A stretch of DNA of 26,402 bases from UBA7236 sp964638865. Its GTDB lineage: Bacteria; Bacteroidota; Bacteroidia; Chitinophagales; BACL12. Under the pieces are notes generated by a model. It was not told the DNA's origin and searched no databases. It saw nothing but the letters and a program-made list of their open reading frames with translations. The position numbers and the translations under genes were made by a program. The first letter of the stretch is position 1. Each line of letters begins with the position of its first letter. The DNA lies in NCBI GenBank assembly GCA_964638865.1, contig CAZXBG010000042.1, positions 1 through 26,402 on the forward strand. The letters run 5' to 3'. Positions 1 through 9,485 of this stretch are shown here, piece after piece.

Positions 1-1
1 T

Positions 2-187
2 TATTCCTCAGGCACGAATTTAATTACCACTTTTATTACAGGTAGAAATGTTAAACAGGGAATTTATTCCGAATATATCGACCACCGCGCCATACTTCGC
101 ACACTGGAGGATATCTATAAACTTCCACATGCCGGAAATTCAGTCAATAGCACTCCGATAACAAATTGCTGGAAATTTGATTTTTAA
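2..187 (+). CDS. C-terminal end of a phosphoesterase-family protein (partial)
   Basis: An open frame enters from the left edge and ends at a TAA at 185-187, giving about 61 residues. The tail contains YSEYIDHRAILRTLEDIYKL followed by PHAG and a late PITNCW. This resembles, from memory, the end of the phosphoesterase family (acid phosphatase, phosphatidylinositol-3-phosphatase and phospholipase C-like enzymes, Pfam PF04185), where a YS..IDHYS.LRT.ED.YGL motif contributes an Asp and a His to the metal-binding active site. The protein is probably exported, but its N-terminus lies outside the window, so signal and substrate cannot be judged. The family call is good and the exact enzyme is unknown. 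Confidence 0.7.
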   Translation, partial: YSSGTNLITTFITGRNVKQGIYSEYIDHRAILRTLEDIYKLPHAGNSVNSTPITNCWKFDF

Positions 188-272
188 TTTTTTCCTGTTG
201 AATGATATTTACACAACAATATTTAATTATTTTAGCGCAAATTTTAATATCACTTAAAAAGAAAAATTGTTA

Positions 273-2177
273 ATGAAAAAATCTACACTTCCCAACAAAA
301 AGAAATTAGCCGGTTATTCGGCAATGGCCGCTGCATTTATTGCAGCCGGAACAGAGGCAGACGCCCAAATTGTATATGTTGATATTGTTGACGTAACCCT
401 TGACCTGGGATTTTATATTCCTCTTGATCTGGACGGTGGCGGATCTGATGACTTCCTGTTTCAAGTTGCTTCGGATACCGCAGGTTCGTGGACCTTTGTG
501 AATGGATTTGGAGATTATTCAGGACTTAGTATCGGCGGCCCTAACAATGCAATGGTTGGGTACGATGGGCCTATTTTTCCTTATGCAAGTGCATTAGATA
601 CCGCAAATTCCATTGATGTGGCTGCGAATTTTGTCACCAATTCAAATAATTATGCGTTTTTTGCATCAATTTATTCAGCAGTCACCTATGGCCCATGGGC
701 GGATGTAACGGATAAATATCTGGGAATTAAATTTGAAATTGACGGAGAGTTGCATTATGGATGGATGAGATTGGATGTAACCGTTGGACCAGTATCACTT
801 ACGCTAAAGGACTGGGCATATAATTCTACTCCTGACGAAATGATCCTAACAGGAGATATTGGTGGAGCGGATGCAGAAATTACCTTTAACGATGCAGCGG
901 TAACCGAAGATGAAGGCGTAGGCACGGTGACCGTTGAAGTGGAAATTTCAGACCCTGCGGATTGTACAGTTGGTGTTGAAATTGACGGCGGTCTCACAAC
1001 TGCTGCCGAAGGTGCTGATTTTAATTTTGTGGACCCTTCACCCATCGTTTTTACAGCAGGAGGTGGCACTACGGCAACATTTGATATTTCTATTTTTGAT
1101 GATGTGGATTTCGAAATTCCGGAAACCATTGTTTTTAATTTGATTGATATAACAGGGTCTTGTATTTTGGGAGCAGTGCTAACACATACCTTAACCATCA
1201 ATGATAACGACGCTCCACCGGCAGTTTCTTTTGTAAATGCGGAAGAAGAAACTGCGGAAATTGGTGGCGATTTTCCTGTTACCATTCATTTGAGCGATTC
1301 TTATGATTGCACCGTGGAAGTTACACTAAACGATGCTCTCACCACTGCCACTGAAGGGTCTGATTTCACCTTTTCTGTCCCTTCTCCGGTAATATTTGTT
1401 TCAGGCGGACCCATTTCACAAACGTTTAATATTAATGTCATTGACGATATTGAAACGGAAACGGAAGAAGATATTGTTTTTAATCTTTCGGCAGCAGCAG
1501 GTTGCATTTTGGGATTACCTGTTCAAACAACTATACATATTTTAGAAAACGATGCCCCGGTTCCCGATCCTTCCTACATTGGATTTGCATGGATAACCGA
1601 TGGTATTATTGAAGAAACGGAATCAGTTACGCTAGTAGTAAATATCGATGTAGCCAATGATTGCACGGTGGATGCCGCTATAAATACCGCTTTAAGCACA
1701 GCCGAAAATGGCACCGATTTTACGTTTATTAGTCCGCAAACCCTGATTTTCACCAGTGGAGGAACTACAACTGCTGAATTTACTGTGCTGTTCAATGAAG
1801 ACCTTGCTGTTGAGGGAGATGAGGTTTTATTTTTGGAACTCAACAATATAACCGGAGATTGCGAACTCGCAGCCGGCAACGAACTAATTGAATATACCAT
1901 TCTGGACGACGATCAGCTTTCAATCAATAATTTGGCTGAAGCAGGAATCAATATCTACAGTGCTGAAAATACAATTTATGTATCCTTTACAAATTTACCT
2001 GTCGATGGAAGCACACTTCAACTTATTGATGCTGCCGGAAAACTGGTATTTTCTTCTGAAATAGTTTCAAAAGAACAAACCTTTTTTATTGGTGATATTG
2101 CGGAGGGAATTTATTTCGCCCAATTAGTTGTGGGTGAAAACAGATTTGAAAAGAAACTGTGGATAGGCGGTAAATAA
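273..2177 (+). CDS. Exported Calx-beta repeat protein with T9SS type A sorting domain
   Basis: This is a predicted surface or secreted protein of 634 residues. I start it at the ATG at 273; a TTG six bases upstream is in frame but adds nothing. Residues 1-31 look like a signal peptide (basic start, alanine-rich core, ending ADA before QIVY). Residues 32-195 form a globular region ending in GWMRLDV and DWAYNSTPDE, seen in other T9SS cargo of Bacteroidota. Three Calx-beta domains follow at about 203-313, 317-426 and 435-546, each ending in an acidic Ca2+-binding-type strand (NDND, LENDA, LDDD). Each has the same Cys pair, at 231/297, 346/411 and 464/530, suggesting one disulfide per domain. Residues 555-634 match a T9SS type A C-terminal domain, ending KKLWIGGK. 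Its ligand is unknown. Confidence 0.85.
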   Translation: MKKSTLPNKKKLAGYSAMAAAFIAAGTEADAQIVYVDIVDVTLDLGFYIPLDLDGGGSDDFLFQVASDTAGSWTFVNGFGDYSGLSIGGPNNAMVGYDGPIFPYASALDTANSIDVAANFVTNSNNYAFFASIYSAVTYGPWADVTDKYLGIKFEIDGELHYGWMRLDVTVGPVSLTLKDWAYNSTPDEMILTGDIGGADAEITFNDAAVTEDEGVGTVTVEVEISDPADCTVGVEIDGGLTTAAEGADFNFVDPSPIVFTAGGGTTATFDISIFDDVDFEIPETIVFNLIDITGSCILGAVLTHTLTINDNDAPPAVSFVNAEEETAEIGGDFPVTIHLSDSYDCTVEVTLNDALTTATEGSDFTFSVPSPVIFVSGGPISQTFNINVIDDIETETEEDIVFNLSAAAGCILGLPVQTTIHILENDAPVPDPSYIGFAWITDGIIEETESVTLVVNIDVANDCTVDAAINTALSTAENGTDFTFISPQTLIFTSGGTTTAEFTVLFNEDLAVEGDEVLFLELNNITGDCELAAGNELIEYTILDDDQLSINNLAEAGINIYSAENTIYVSFTNLPVDGSTLQLIDAAGKLVFSSEIVSKEQTFFIGDIAEGIYFAQLVVGENRFEKKLWIGGK

Positions 2178-2200
2178 TTTTATTATTTAAAACCTCTTTT

Positions 2201-2237
2201 AAAGAACTGATAGTTAACGCTATCGGTTCTTTTTTTT
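2201..2237 (+). terminator. Intrinsic terminator after the Calx-beta gene
   Basis: AGAACTGATAG at 2203-2213 pairs with CTATCGGTTCT at 2220-2230 (11 pairs, one G-U) around the loop TTAACG, and a run of T follows to 2237. It lies 23 bases after the stop codon and separates this gene from hscA. Confidence 0.85.
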
Positions 2238-2258
2238 ATACACAAGTAAGCAAACACC

Positions 2259-2266
2259 TATCTTTG
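2259..2266 (+). promoter_or_regulatory. Candidate -7 element for hscA
   Basis: TATCTTTG fits the Bacteroidota -7 consensus TAnnTTTG and lies 17 bases before the hscA start codon, just after the preceding terminator. No TTG is visible at the usual -33 distance, so the call rests on one element and on position. Confidence 0.45.
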
Positions 2267-2282
2267 TATTCAATTTAAAAAA

Positions 2283-4133
2283 ATGGCCCAAATAGCAATC
2301 AATATAAAAGAAGGAACCCTAAGGAGAGAAGAAATTATTGTGGGGATAGACCTTGGCACAACAAATAGCCTGGTTGCTATCATTCAAAAGGAAAATGCAC
2401 AACCGTTTGCGCTTAAGGATGAACAAAAAACAAGTATTGTTCCTTCCATCATTTATTTCGACAAATCGGGAGAAATTATTGTAGGAAATGAAGCAAAAAA
2501 ACATTTAATTGATAATCCGGAACGCACTATATATTCCGTAAAAAGATTAATGGGGAAATCATATACTGATGTGGCCGAAATTCAATCTCATCTCGGTTAT
2601 AAAATAATTAACGATGACACGGAGCGATTGGTAAAAATTAAAGTGGATGATAAATTTTATTCTCCCATAGAATTATCCTCTTTTATTTTGAAAGAATTAA
2701 AATTACGCGCTGAAAAATTATTACATCAGCAAATAACAAAAGCAGTAATCACCGTTCCTGCTTATTTTAATGATGCACAGCGACAAGCAACACGCGATGC
2801 GGGAAAACTTGCAGGTTTAGATGTTCTCAGAATAGTGAATGAACCCACTGCAGCAAGTCTTGCTTATGGTTTAGGAATTAAAAATGAGGAGGAACATGCC
2901 ATTGCCGTTTACGATCTTGGCGGAGGCACATTTGATATTTCTATTCTGAAAATACAAAATGGAATTTTTGAAGTTTTATCTACACATGGTGATACTTTTT
3001 TAGGAGGGGATGATTTTGACAGAGCTATTGTTGAATATTGGTTAAAAGAAAATAATATTTCTTCCACCGATCTAAATAATAATAAAAAACAGGAACTGCG
3101 TTTAGAAGCGGAGAAGGCTAAAAAATATTTAACAAATAATACGGAATATAAAGGGGCACTTGCGGATATAAAATGTAATCTTGACCGCACAATATTTGAA
3201 TCACTCATTTCTCCATTCGTTGAAAAAACAATTCAGGCTTGTAAAAGAGCCTTGAAGGATGCAAAACTTTCCATTGAAAATATTGATGCCGTTATTATGG
3301 TGGGAGGAAGCACCAGAACACCATTTGTAAAAAATGTGGTTGCAATTTTTTTTAATAAAAAAGTAAATGATACGCTTGATCCCGATGAAGTTGTTGCCTT
3401 GGGTGCCGCCATTCAGGCTGATATTCTTGCAGGGAATCAAAAAGATATGTTGTTGTTGGATATTACCCCGCTGAGTTTGGGCATTGAAACAATGGGAGGA
3501 TTAATGGATGTGATAATTCCGCGAAACTCTACAATTCCGACTGCTGCGGGAAGGCAATACACAACAAGTATGGACGGACAAGGCAGTTTAAAAATTAGTG
3601 TGTTTCAAGGTGAACGGGACCTTGTTCGAGACAACAGAAAACTGGGTGAATTTATTTTGAATAAAATTCCGGGTATGCCTGCGGGATTACCAAAAATTGA
3701 AATTGTTTTTCAATTAAATGCAGATGGAATTTTAACGGTTAAAGCTACCGAATTGCGCAGTGGTGTTGAACAGAGTATAGAAATAATTCCGCAATACGGA
3801 TTAACAGAAGAAGAAATGAGTTTGATGTTGATAGACTCCATTAAAAACGCAAAGGGAGATATGGAAACCCGCTCATTAGTGGAAGCAAAAGTAGAAGCAC
3901 AAACTATAATTGATACCTGCGAAAGATTTATTACTAAAAATGTTACGCATTTATCAGAGGCAGAAATTGCAGGCACCAATGATTTAATTTTGCAATTAAA
4001 ATCAAAATTAAATGCCACCGATAAAGATGAAATACATTTATTGATAGATACCCTAAATGAATATACCACACCTTTTGCAGAGAGGCTGATGGATATGGCA
4101 ATAAGTAAGGCGATGAAGGGAAAGGTTTTGTAA
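2283..4133 (+). CDS. hscA: Fe-S cluster assembly Hsp70 chaperone HscA
   Basis: This is a 616-residue Hsp70, the same length as E. coli HscA. HscA uses ATP hydrolysis, stimulated by HscB, to drive [2Fe-2S] transfer from the IscU scaffold in the cytoplasm. Visible motifs are the phosphate-1 loop GIDLGTTNS (21-29), VPAYFNDAQRQATRDAG (158-174), the phosphate-2 loop DLGGGTFDIS (211-220) and the adenosine motif GGSTRTPF (341-348). AAIQADILAGNQKDMLLLDI and LSLGIETMGGLMD (about 375-409), and the extended N-terminus before the first loop, match HscA better than DnaK as I remember them. The C-terminal lid is short, ending AISKAMKGKVL, and lacks a DnaK-type EEV tail. No iscS, iscU, hscB or ferredoxin gene lies nearby, so the gene stands apart from an isc operon. 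Confidence 0.85.
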   Translation: MAQIAINIKEGTLRREEIIVGIDLGTTNSLVAIIQKENAQPFALKDEQKTSIVPSIIYFDKSGEIIVGNEAKKHLIDNPERTIYSVKRLMGKSYTDVAEIQSHLGYKIINDDTERLVKIKVDDKFYSPIELSSFILKELKLRAEKLLHQQITKAVITVPAYFNDAQRQATRDAGKLAGLDVLRIVNEPTAASLAYGLGIKNEEEHAIAVYDLGGGTFDISILKIQNGIFEVLSTHGDTFLGGDDFDRAIVEYWLKENNISSTDLNNNKKQELRLEAEKAKKYLTNNTEYKGALADIKCNLDRTIFESLISPFVEKTIQACKRALKDAKLSIENIDAVIMVGGSTRTPFVKNVVAIFFNKKVNDTLDPDEVVALGAAIQADILAGNQKDMLLLDITPLSLGIETMGGLMDVIIPRNSTIPTAAGRQYTTSMDGQGSLKISVFQGERDLVRDNRKLGEFILNKIPGMPAGLPKIEIVFQLNADGILTVKATELRSGVEQSIEIIPQYGLTEEEMSLMLIDSIKNAKGDMETRSLVEAKVEAQTIIDTCERFITKNVTHLSEAEIAGTNDLILQLKSKLNATDKDEIHLLIDTLNEYTTPFAERLMDMAISKAMKGKVL

Positions 4134-4236
4134 TAAAAGAGCCCTTTGAAAAATGCAAATAAAAATAATTTTAAATCAGGCAAAAATATTTTACATTAAT
4201 ATTTAACAAATACTTAAACTTTTTAAATAGACAAAA

Positions 4237-5046
4237 ATGAATACTACAGAAAAAACTATCAGCATTAACGGCTTGAACATCTCCTACCATGAAAGTGGCG
4301 CTTCCTCCACTCCGGTAATATTTCTACACGGATTCCCCTTCAATAAAAGTGCATGGGAACCTCAAATGGAAGTAATTGGATCGCAATATCGCATGATTAA
4401 TTATGATCTCAGAGGATTTGGAAATTCGGATGCCGATGCTCAAGCGTTCAGCATGGATCTTTTTGCAGATGATCTTATTCATTTTATGGATGCTATGCAC
4501 ATTCCTACTGCAATTGTTTGTGGGCTTTCTATGGGTGGATATATTATATTAAATGCTGTTGACAGATATCCTGAAAGATTTAAAGCGATTATTTTATGTG
4601 ATACTCAATGTGTTGCGGATACTCCGGAAGGCGTGGAAAAAAGATTTAAAACGATAGAACAAATAAACGCGAATGGCTTAAATGAATTTACAGAAGGATT
4701 TCTTAAAAATGTTTTCTATGCCGAAACATTTACCAGAAAACCGGAAACCGTTGAACAAATCCGAAATATTATTCTTTCCACCCCAGTTACAACAGTTACA
4801 AATACTTTAAAGGCATTGGCTGAGAGAAGGGAAACATGTAGCATTTTAAATAAAATACAAATTCCTACATTAATTATTTGTGGTAAAGAAGATAAGATAA
4901 CTCCACCGGAAAAGGCGCAATTTCTTCATGAAAATATCGCAGATTCAGAATTACATATAATTGAAAATGCCGGGCATTTGTCGAATATGGAGGAGACAGA
5001 AATATTTAATGATCGCCTGAAAAATTTTCTGGATGCTTTGAGTTAA
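4237..5046 (+). CDS. Alpha/beta hydrolase
   Basis: This is a 269-residue single-domain alpha/beta hydrolase without a signal peptide, so probably cytoplasmic. The oxyanion region is FLHGFPFN (29-36). The nucleophile elbow is GLSMGG (96-101) with Ser98, the acid is probably Asp219 in GKEDKITPP, and the base is His247 in NAGHLSNME, so the triad is complete. The overall pattern resembles 3-oxoadipate enol-lactonase and related esterases, but no aromatic-degradation genes are nearby and the name should not be transferred. The gene lies about 100 bases after hscA on the same strand and converges on ribE with 12 bases between the stops. Substrate unknown. Confidence 0.8.
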   Translation: MNTTEKTISINGLNISYHESGASSTPVIFLHGFPFNKSAWEPQMEVIGSQYRMINYDLRGFGNSDADAQAFSMDLFADDLIHFMDAMHIPTAIVCGLSMGGYIILNAVDRYPERFKAIILCDTQCVADTPEGVEKRFKTIEQINANGLNEFTEGFLKNVFYAETFTRKPETVEQIRNIILSTPVTTVTNTLKALAERRETCSILNKIQIPTLIICGKEDKITPPEKAQFLHENIADSELHIIENAGHLSNMEETEIFNDRLKNFLDALS

Positions 5047-5058
5047 TAAGCATCCATT

Positions 5059-5643
5059 TTATTTTTCCATAATCCTGTTTACATATTTGCCAATAATATC
5101 AAATTCGATATTAAGAAGATCGCCAATTTGTACAGTATTTAAATTGGTGTTTAGCCAGGTATATGGAATTATTGCAACGGAAAAAGTTTCGTTAGTCACG
5201 TTTATCAAGGTGAGGCTAATTCCATTCAGGCAAATACTGCCTTTTTCCACTATTAAATTTTTGAAGGTGGGATTATATCGAAAAACAAGTATATAACTTC
5301 CGTTCACTTCCTCTACATTTTGAAGTTGCGCCGTTGTATCCACGTGTCCCTGCACCATGTGCCCATCTAAACGATCACCAATTTTTAAACAGCGTTCTAA
5401 ATTAATAGTATTATTAATTTTTACGGCGCTCAGGTTTGATTTTAATAATGTTTCGTAAATGGCTGTAACTGTATGTGTATCCTTTTCTGTTTTAACAACG
5501 GTTAAACAAACACCATTATGACTTACACTCTGATCAATGGATAATTGATCGCTTATGGAAGATTGAATCGTTATATGTAAATTGGAGCCCTCGTTTTGTA
5601 ATGCTGTAACTTTGCCGGTAGTTTCAATAATTCCTGTAAACAT
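5059..5643 (-). CDS. ribE: Riboflavin synthase, alpha chain
   Basis: This enzyme dismutates two molecules of 6,7-dimethyl-8-ribityllumazine to riboflavin and a pyrimidine, the last step of vitamin B2 synthesis. The protein has 194 residues and starts with the family signature MFTGIIE. It holds two homologous lumazine-binding barrels: the first has NGVCLTVV (43-50), the second GHMVQGHVD (94-102) and LNGISLTLI (139-147), ending with a short C-terminal trimerisation helix. It lies 18 bases downstream of the large gliding-associated gene on the same strand and is probably transcribed with it. No other rib genes are in the window. Confidence 0.95.
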   Translation of the reverse strand: MFTGIIETTGKVTALQNEGSNLHITIQSSISDQLSIDQSVSHNGVCLTVVKTEKDTHTVTAIYETLLKSNLSAVKINNTINLERCLKIGDRLDGHMVQGHVDTTAQLQNVEEVNGSYILVFRYNPTFKNLIVEKGSICLNGISLTLINVTNETFSVAIIPYTWLNTNLNTVQIGDLLNIEFDIIGKYVNRIMEK

Positions 5644-5661
5644 ATTGCAAAGATAAAAGGA

Positions 5662-8397
5662 TTATTTTTCGCTTTTGTCTTGTCGGTACAAATGAATATA
5701 TCCTTTTTTGGGTTCCTTAAACGGAACTACTCCTCCTACGGTTATTTCATAAACGGTGCAGACATAATAATAAACGCCTTCGTTTAAATCTTTACCCAAC
5801 TTACTGTCCTTTCCATCCCAATTCAACATGGGATCCGTTGTAGTAAACACCAAATTACCCCAACGATCAAATATTTTCATATCAACATGATCAATGAAAC
5901 GGAACGGCAAAATTGGTGTAAACACATCATTAAATCCATCTCCGTTTGGCGTAAATGTATTCGGAAGATTATAATCCGAACAGTTATCCACGCATACTAC
6001 ATTGCTTAATAAACTTTCGTTGTTAAAAGAATCTACGGCAACCACTGCATAACAACCCGCAATGGATAATAAATTATCATGCGTGTAAGTTGTATCGTCC
6101 GCAGGTTCATTGGTATCCAATAAAACCAGCGACTGCCCTTCCTGAGATGCATAATAGATATAATACTTAACTACATCATCAGAGCAATAATTATTCGGAT
6201 TGGTCCAGATAAGTTCATTTTTAAGATCATTTTCATCAAAAGAAACAACACCTTCCTCCTGACAAATATTTTCAACGATTAATGTCGGCGGACAAGGTGC
6301 TTCATTGTCAATTGGGACTCCACATTTAATTTCTGAAAAATTAATAAGCGTATCGGGTAAACTTTCAATAGTATAATTACCATATGCTTTAATGTAATAA
6401 CAATACTCCACTCCATTATTTAATCCACTATCGGTATAGGTCTGTTCTGCAGTTGTGGTCAACAATTCAAAATCGCCGGAACCTAAAGGAGTTTCTTTAT
6501 AAATATCGTATAAAAAATTCGTCCAAGGAACATCAAAATTCCAACTCAGGTTTAATTTATTATCTCCCGGTGCAGCCTCGAGATAAACGGTGGAAGCTGC
6601 ATGCGTACTTCCAAGCAATTCAAAATTTCCAAGATTAGTGAAATAAAATTTAATCTTATAGGTAAATGGCCCGGCAAAAGTATTTATCAAAGTATCGATA
6701 TATGAAGTATCTGTAAGATCGTAAAAAGTTGGCGCTGTAAAAGTGGATATCAAAGTTTCTGTGCCGGTTGCCGTAAATCCTGCATAACGAACAACTTCAT
6801 ATTTATAGGGAGGAAAAAATATTGTGGTATCAAGATCAGTTCCTAAAGGTTCATACCATCCCACATAAACAGAACCATTTGTTGTGCTGGTAGTTCTCAC
6901 ACTTGCGTGATTAATAATTGGAAGATCGCGTTTTAATTCCGCACAAACATTATTAGATGGAGCACTTGCAACTCTGTTATAAATAAAATCAGGAACGATA
7001 TCACTGCGTTCGCCAAATTCCGCTAAAATGCGATAGGAATATTCTTGTCCGTACACAATAGCATTATCAATATATTCATAAATATCTTCCACAAAAGCCA
7101 ATGAATCGTAACCGGTTCCACCTAATCCTCGCTGACATTTATCAAAATCAATAGAATCACATCCTATTTTTCTCCAAACGGAAAATCCCAAAAAATTCTC
7201 GGAATCTTCGCAGGAATAAGGATCTTGCCAGGTAACGGTAATTTCATTCGCCGTTGGCACTGCATCTAAAATGACAGGAGGAGGTGCAATTACATATATA
7301 AGCCATGTTTCCAGATCCACTAGTGGAATTTCATCAAAACCCAATTGAAAATTATCTTCCGCGCGAAAAACTACCTGATAAAATTGTGAGCGCACATGAT
7401 TACAAATGGTTTGCCAGGTGAAGGTTCCTTCCACAAGACCCTGATCGGGTGTACTAAAAAATTCAGCTGGGCTTTCATCAATAAAGAAGGGACCACCATC
7501 GGCAGTTAAAGTAATAGTTTGGGTAACATCTGCATCTGTAGCAGTAATTAATAAATTTAATTCTTCCCCTGCATAAATACAGGTATCATTTAATTCGCCA
7601 ATAACAGGGGCGTGATTATTTGTTTCAATAACAAAAATCTCCATGTCGCGCAAAATGGTACCAAGACGAACACCGTTGCGATATTCCGTTATTAAAATGG
7701 CGAAATTGTAGATTCCTTCGGTACAAGACGGAACATCCCATAAAACTTCCCCAGTAAATGTATTTATTGTAAAAAAATCACTATCAGTGCAATAGGTTCT
7801 GTCATCAGGATATTCATACCCGGGAACTACTATACCGGGATATTGATAGGGTACAATAAATTCATAGGAGAGTGAATCTCCATCAGGATCAAAAGCATCC
7901 GGATTGTGAACAAATATTTCACCAATGTTTGCAAAATCTATTGGCGGATTTAATAAAACAGGAGAATTATTATAGCCAAATAATAATGGATCAAAAATTA
8001 CGAAAGTATCAACAAGGCAAAAAGGCACATTCACAGAACCATCAATATTTAATATTCCCTCTACCCTATTCGGGTCAACCATACTTATCACAAATTCACC
8101 ATATCCCGAAAAGCTATGTTGTCCTATATATTTATTTTCCTGAATATAATCTGTAAGTGATTCTATACTATTGCGAAAAAGTGTATCTCCGGATCCATCA
8201 CCCCAATCAATATAAAGTGCATCGCGGTCGGCCAACGAGTTCGGGTCGGTATAGGTTGTTATAGTAAATTCATAGGTAAGATCAGCAACGTGTATGTAAG
8301 TGATCTCGCCTGCACGGTTATGCGTAGCCAACAAGGATAAGGAAAATCCTGAAATAATTAATAATACAAGCCCCGATCGCAGTAAAATGTTCTTCAT
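5662..8397 (-). CDS. Large surface protein with gliding-associated (T9SS type B) C-terminal domain
   Basis: This is a 911-residue exported protein. Residues 1-24 are a signal peptide (MKNILLRSGLVLLIISGFSL, ending before THNRAGE). The mature N-terminus begins THNRAGEITY, and VDPNRVEGILNIDGSVNVPF occurs near residue 110; both recur in large Bacteroidota adhesin-like proteins. The middle (about 370-790) is a series of Fn3-like and Ig-like beta domains. Residues 805-911 form a CHU_C / gliding motility-associated C-terminal domain, with LPNTFTPNGDGFNDVF, then IFDRWGNLVF, WDGKD and GVYYYVCTVYE. Such domains direct T9SS export and, in other species, surface attachment with PorP/SprF partners, none of which is in the window. 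It is probably an adhesin or cell-surface structural protein; ligand unknown. Confidence 0.85.
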   Translation of the reverse strand: MKNILLRSGLVLLIISGFSLSLLATHNRAGEITYIHVADLTYEFTITTYTDPNSLADRDALYIDWGDGSGDTLFRNSIESLTDYIQENKYIGQHSFSGYGEFVISMVDPNRVEGILNIDGSVNVPFCLVDTFVIFDPLLFGYNNSPVLLNPPIDFANIGEIFVHNPDAFDPDGDSLSYEFIVPYQYPGIVVPGYEYPDDRTYCTDSDFFTINTFTGEVLWDVPSCTEGIYNFAILITEYRNGVRLGTILRDMEIFVIETNNHAPVIGELNDTCIYAGEELNLLITATDADVTQTITLTADGGPFFIDESPAEFFSTPDQGLVEGTFTWQTICNHVRSQFYQVVFRAEDNFQLGFDEIPLVDLETWLIYVIAPPPVILDAVPTANEITVTWQDPYSCEDSENFLGFSVWRKIGCDSIDFDKCQRGLGGTGYDSLAFVEDIYEYIDNAIVYGQEYSYRILAEFGERSDIVPDFIYNRVASAPSNNVCAELKRDLPIINHASVRTTSTTNGSVYVGWYEPLGTDLDTTIFFPPYKYEVVRYAGFTATGTETLISTFTAPTFYDLTDTSYIDTLINTFAGPFTYKIKFYFTNLGNFELLGSTHAASTVYLEAAPGDNKLNLSWNFDVPWTNFLYDIYKETPLGSGDFELLTTTAEQTYTDSGLNNGVEYCYYIKAYGNYTIESLPDTLINFSEIKCGVPIDNEAPCPPTLIVENICQEEGVVSFDENDLKNELIWTNPNNYCSDDVVKYYIYYASQEGQSLVLLDTNEPADDTTYTHDNLLSIAGCYAVVAVDSFNNESLLSNVVCVDNCSDYNLPNTFTPNGDGFNDVFTPILPFRFIDHVDMKIFDRWGNLVFTTTDPMLNWDGKDSKLGKDLNEGVYYYVCTVYEITVGGVVPFKEPKKGYIHLYRQDKSEK

Positions 8398-8413
8398 CGT
8401 CCTATTTCAATGT

Positions 8414-8443
8414 CGAATTTACGACATATTTATTTATCATCAA
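8414..8443 (-). promoter_or_regulatory. Candidate promoter of the gliding-associated gene
   Basis: Reading the minus strand, TTG (8443-8441), a 19-base spacer and TAAATTCG (8421-8414) match the Bacteroidota TTG / TAnnTTTG layout with one mismatch in the -7 box. The box ends 16 bases before the start codon at 8397. The rest of the 254-base gap to sdhB shows only a purine-rich GGAGAAT/AGAGAAT stretch at 8524-8537 and a weak, T-less hairpin near 8595-8625. Confidence 0.45.
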
Positions 8444-8651
8444 TAAAAATAATTGTAATTTGTTTGTGATATTATTTATAATGGGTTAAACGATAAGAAT
8501 TTACAAAAAATTATGGAGAGGGTGGAGAATAGAGAATTGGTACACTTCTTAATGCTAATTTCTCCAAATGATTTAAGATATTTTGAGATCAAACCTATCC
8601 AATCCAGTTAGTTAGGATGGTTTTTAATAATCCTTATGTTTTGGACTCTCC

Positions 8652-9410
8652 TCACTTTACCAACTCCTCGGATACCAGAGAAGCGTTCAAATATTCCCGG
8701 TTGAGTCTTGCAATATTGGCTACAGAAATTCCTTTTGGGCATTCCGCCTCACAGGCATAGGTGTTTGTGCAGGATCCGAAACCTTCGGCATCCATTTGCG
8801 CTACCATTGCCAGAACACGTTTTTTGCGTTCAGGATGACCCTGTGGCAAAAGTGCAAGGTGCGAAACTTTAGCAGAAACAAACAACATTGCGGAAGCATT
8901 TTTACAAGCTGCAACACAAGCACCACAACCAATACAGGCTGCAGCGTCCATAGCTGCATCTGCCATATGTTTTTCAACAGGAATTGCATTGGCATCCTGT
9001 GCCTGACCGGTAGAAACACCTATAAATCCTCCGGCAGCAATAATTCTGTCAAATGCAGTGCGATCAACAACAAGATCTTTTAAAACCGGAAATCCCTTTG
9101 CACGGAATGGCTCCAGTGTAATTGTCTCCCCATCAGAAAAATTGCGCATATACAACTGACAGGTAGTTGATAATTTCTGAGGACCATGCGCACGGCCATT
9201 GATATACATGCTGCACGATCCGCAAATTCCTTCCCGACAATCATGATCAAATGCAACTGGTTGCTCCCCTTTATTAATGAGTTGCTCATTCAAAATATCA
9301 ATCATTTCCAAAAAGGAAGTGTTTGCGCTGATATTTTCAATGCTATAGTCCACCAATTTGCCCTTTGCTCCGGCATTTTCTTGTCTCCAGATCTTGAGTT
9401 TGAAATTCAT
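8652..9410 (-). CDS. sdhB: Succinate dehydrogenase / fumarate reductase iron-sulfur subunit
   Basis: This is the electron-transfer subunit of complex II, on the cytoplasmic face of the inner membrane, relaying electrons from the flavoprotein to the quinone site. The protein has 252 residues. The N-terminal plant-type [2Fe-2S] domain uses Cys58, Cys63, Cys66 and Cys84 (DCREGICGSC and a later TTC). The C-terminal domain has CIGCGACVAAC (159-169) plus Cys214, Cys220 and Cys224; by comparison with E. coli SdhB, 159/162/165/224 hold [4Fe-4S] and 169/214/220 hold [3Fe-4S]. All cluster ligands are present. It is the last gene of sdhC-sdhA-sdhB and is separated from sdhA by a 361-base repeat-filled spacer, unusual for this operon. 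Confidence 0.95.
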   Translation of the reverse strand: MNFKLKIWRQENAGAKGKLVDYSIENISANTSFLEMIDILNEQLINKGEQPVAFDHDCREGICGSCSMYINGRAHGPQKLSTTCQLYMRNFSDGETITLEPFRAKGFPVLKDLVVDRTAFDRIIAAGGFIGVSTGQAQDANAIPVEKHMADAAMDAAACIGCGACVAACKNASAMLFVSAKVSHLALLPQGHPERKKRVLAMVAQMDAEGFGSCTNTYACEAECPKGISVANIARLNREYLNASLVSEELVK

Positions 9411-9485
9411 TTTCTTTATTTTATCTTAAAGTTTGATGTTGCTTTAACTTCAAATTTATAATGCTGATATCGTCATTCGTGATTC

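Noticed and set aside
4237..5046. Naming the hydrolase 3-oxoadipate enol-lactonase (pcaD)
   Set aside because: Only the generic alpha/beta hydrolase triad is visible, and no beta-ketoadipate pathway genes are nearby.
8590..8630. Hairpin after sdhB as an intrinsic terminator
   Set aside because: The stem is imperfect with a long loop, and no T-run follows on the minus strand.
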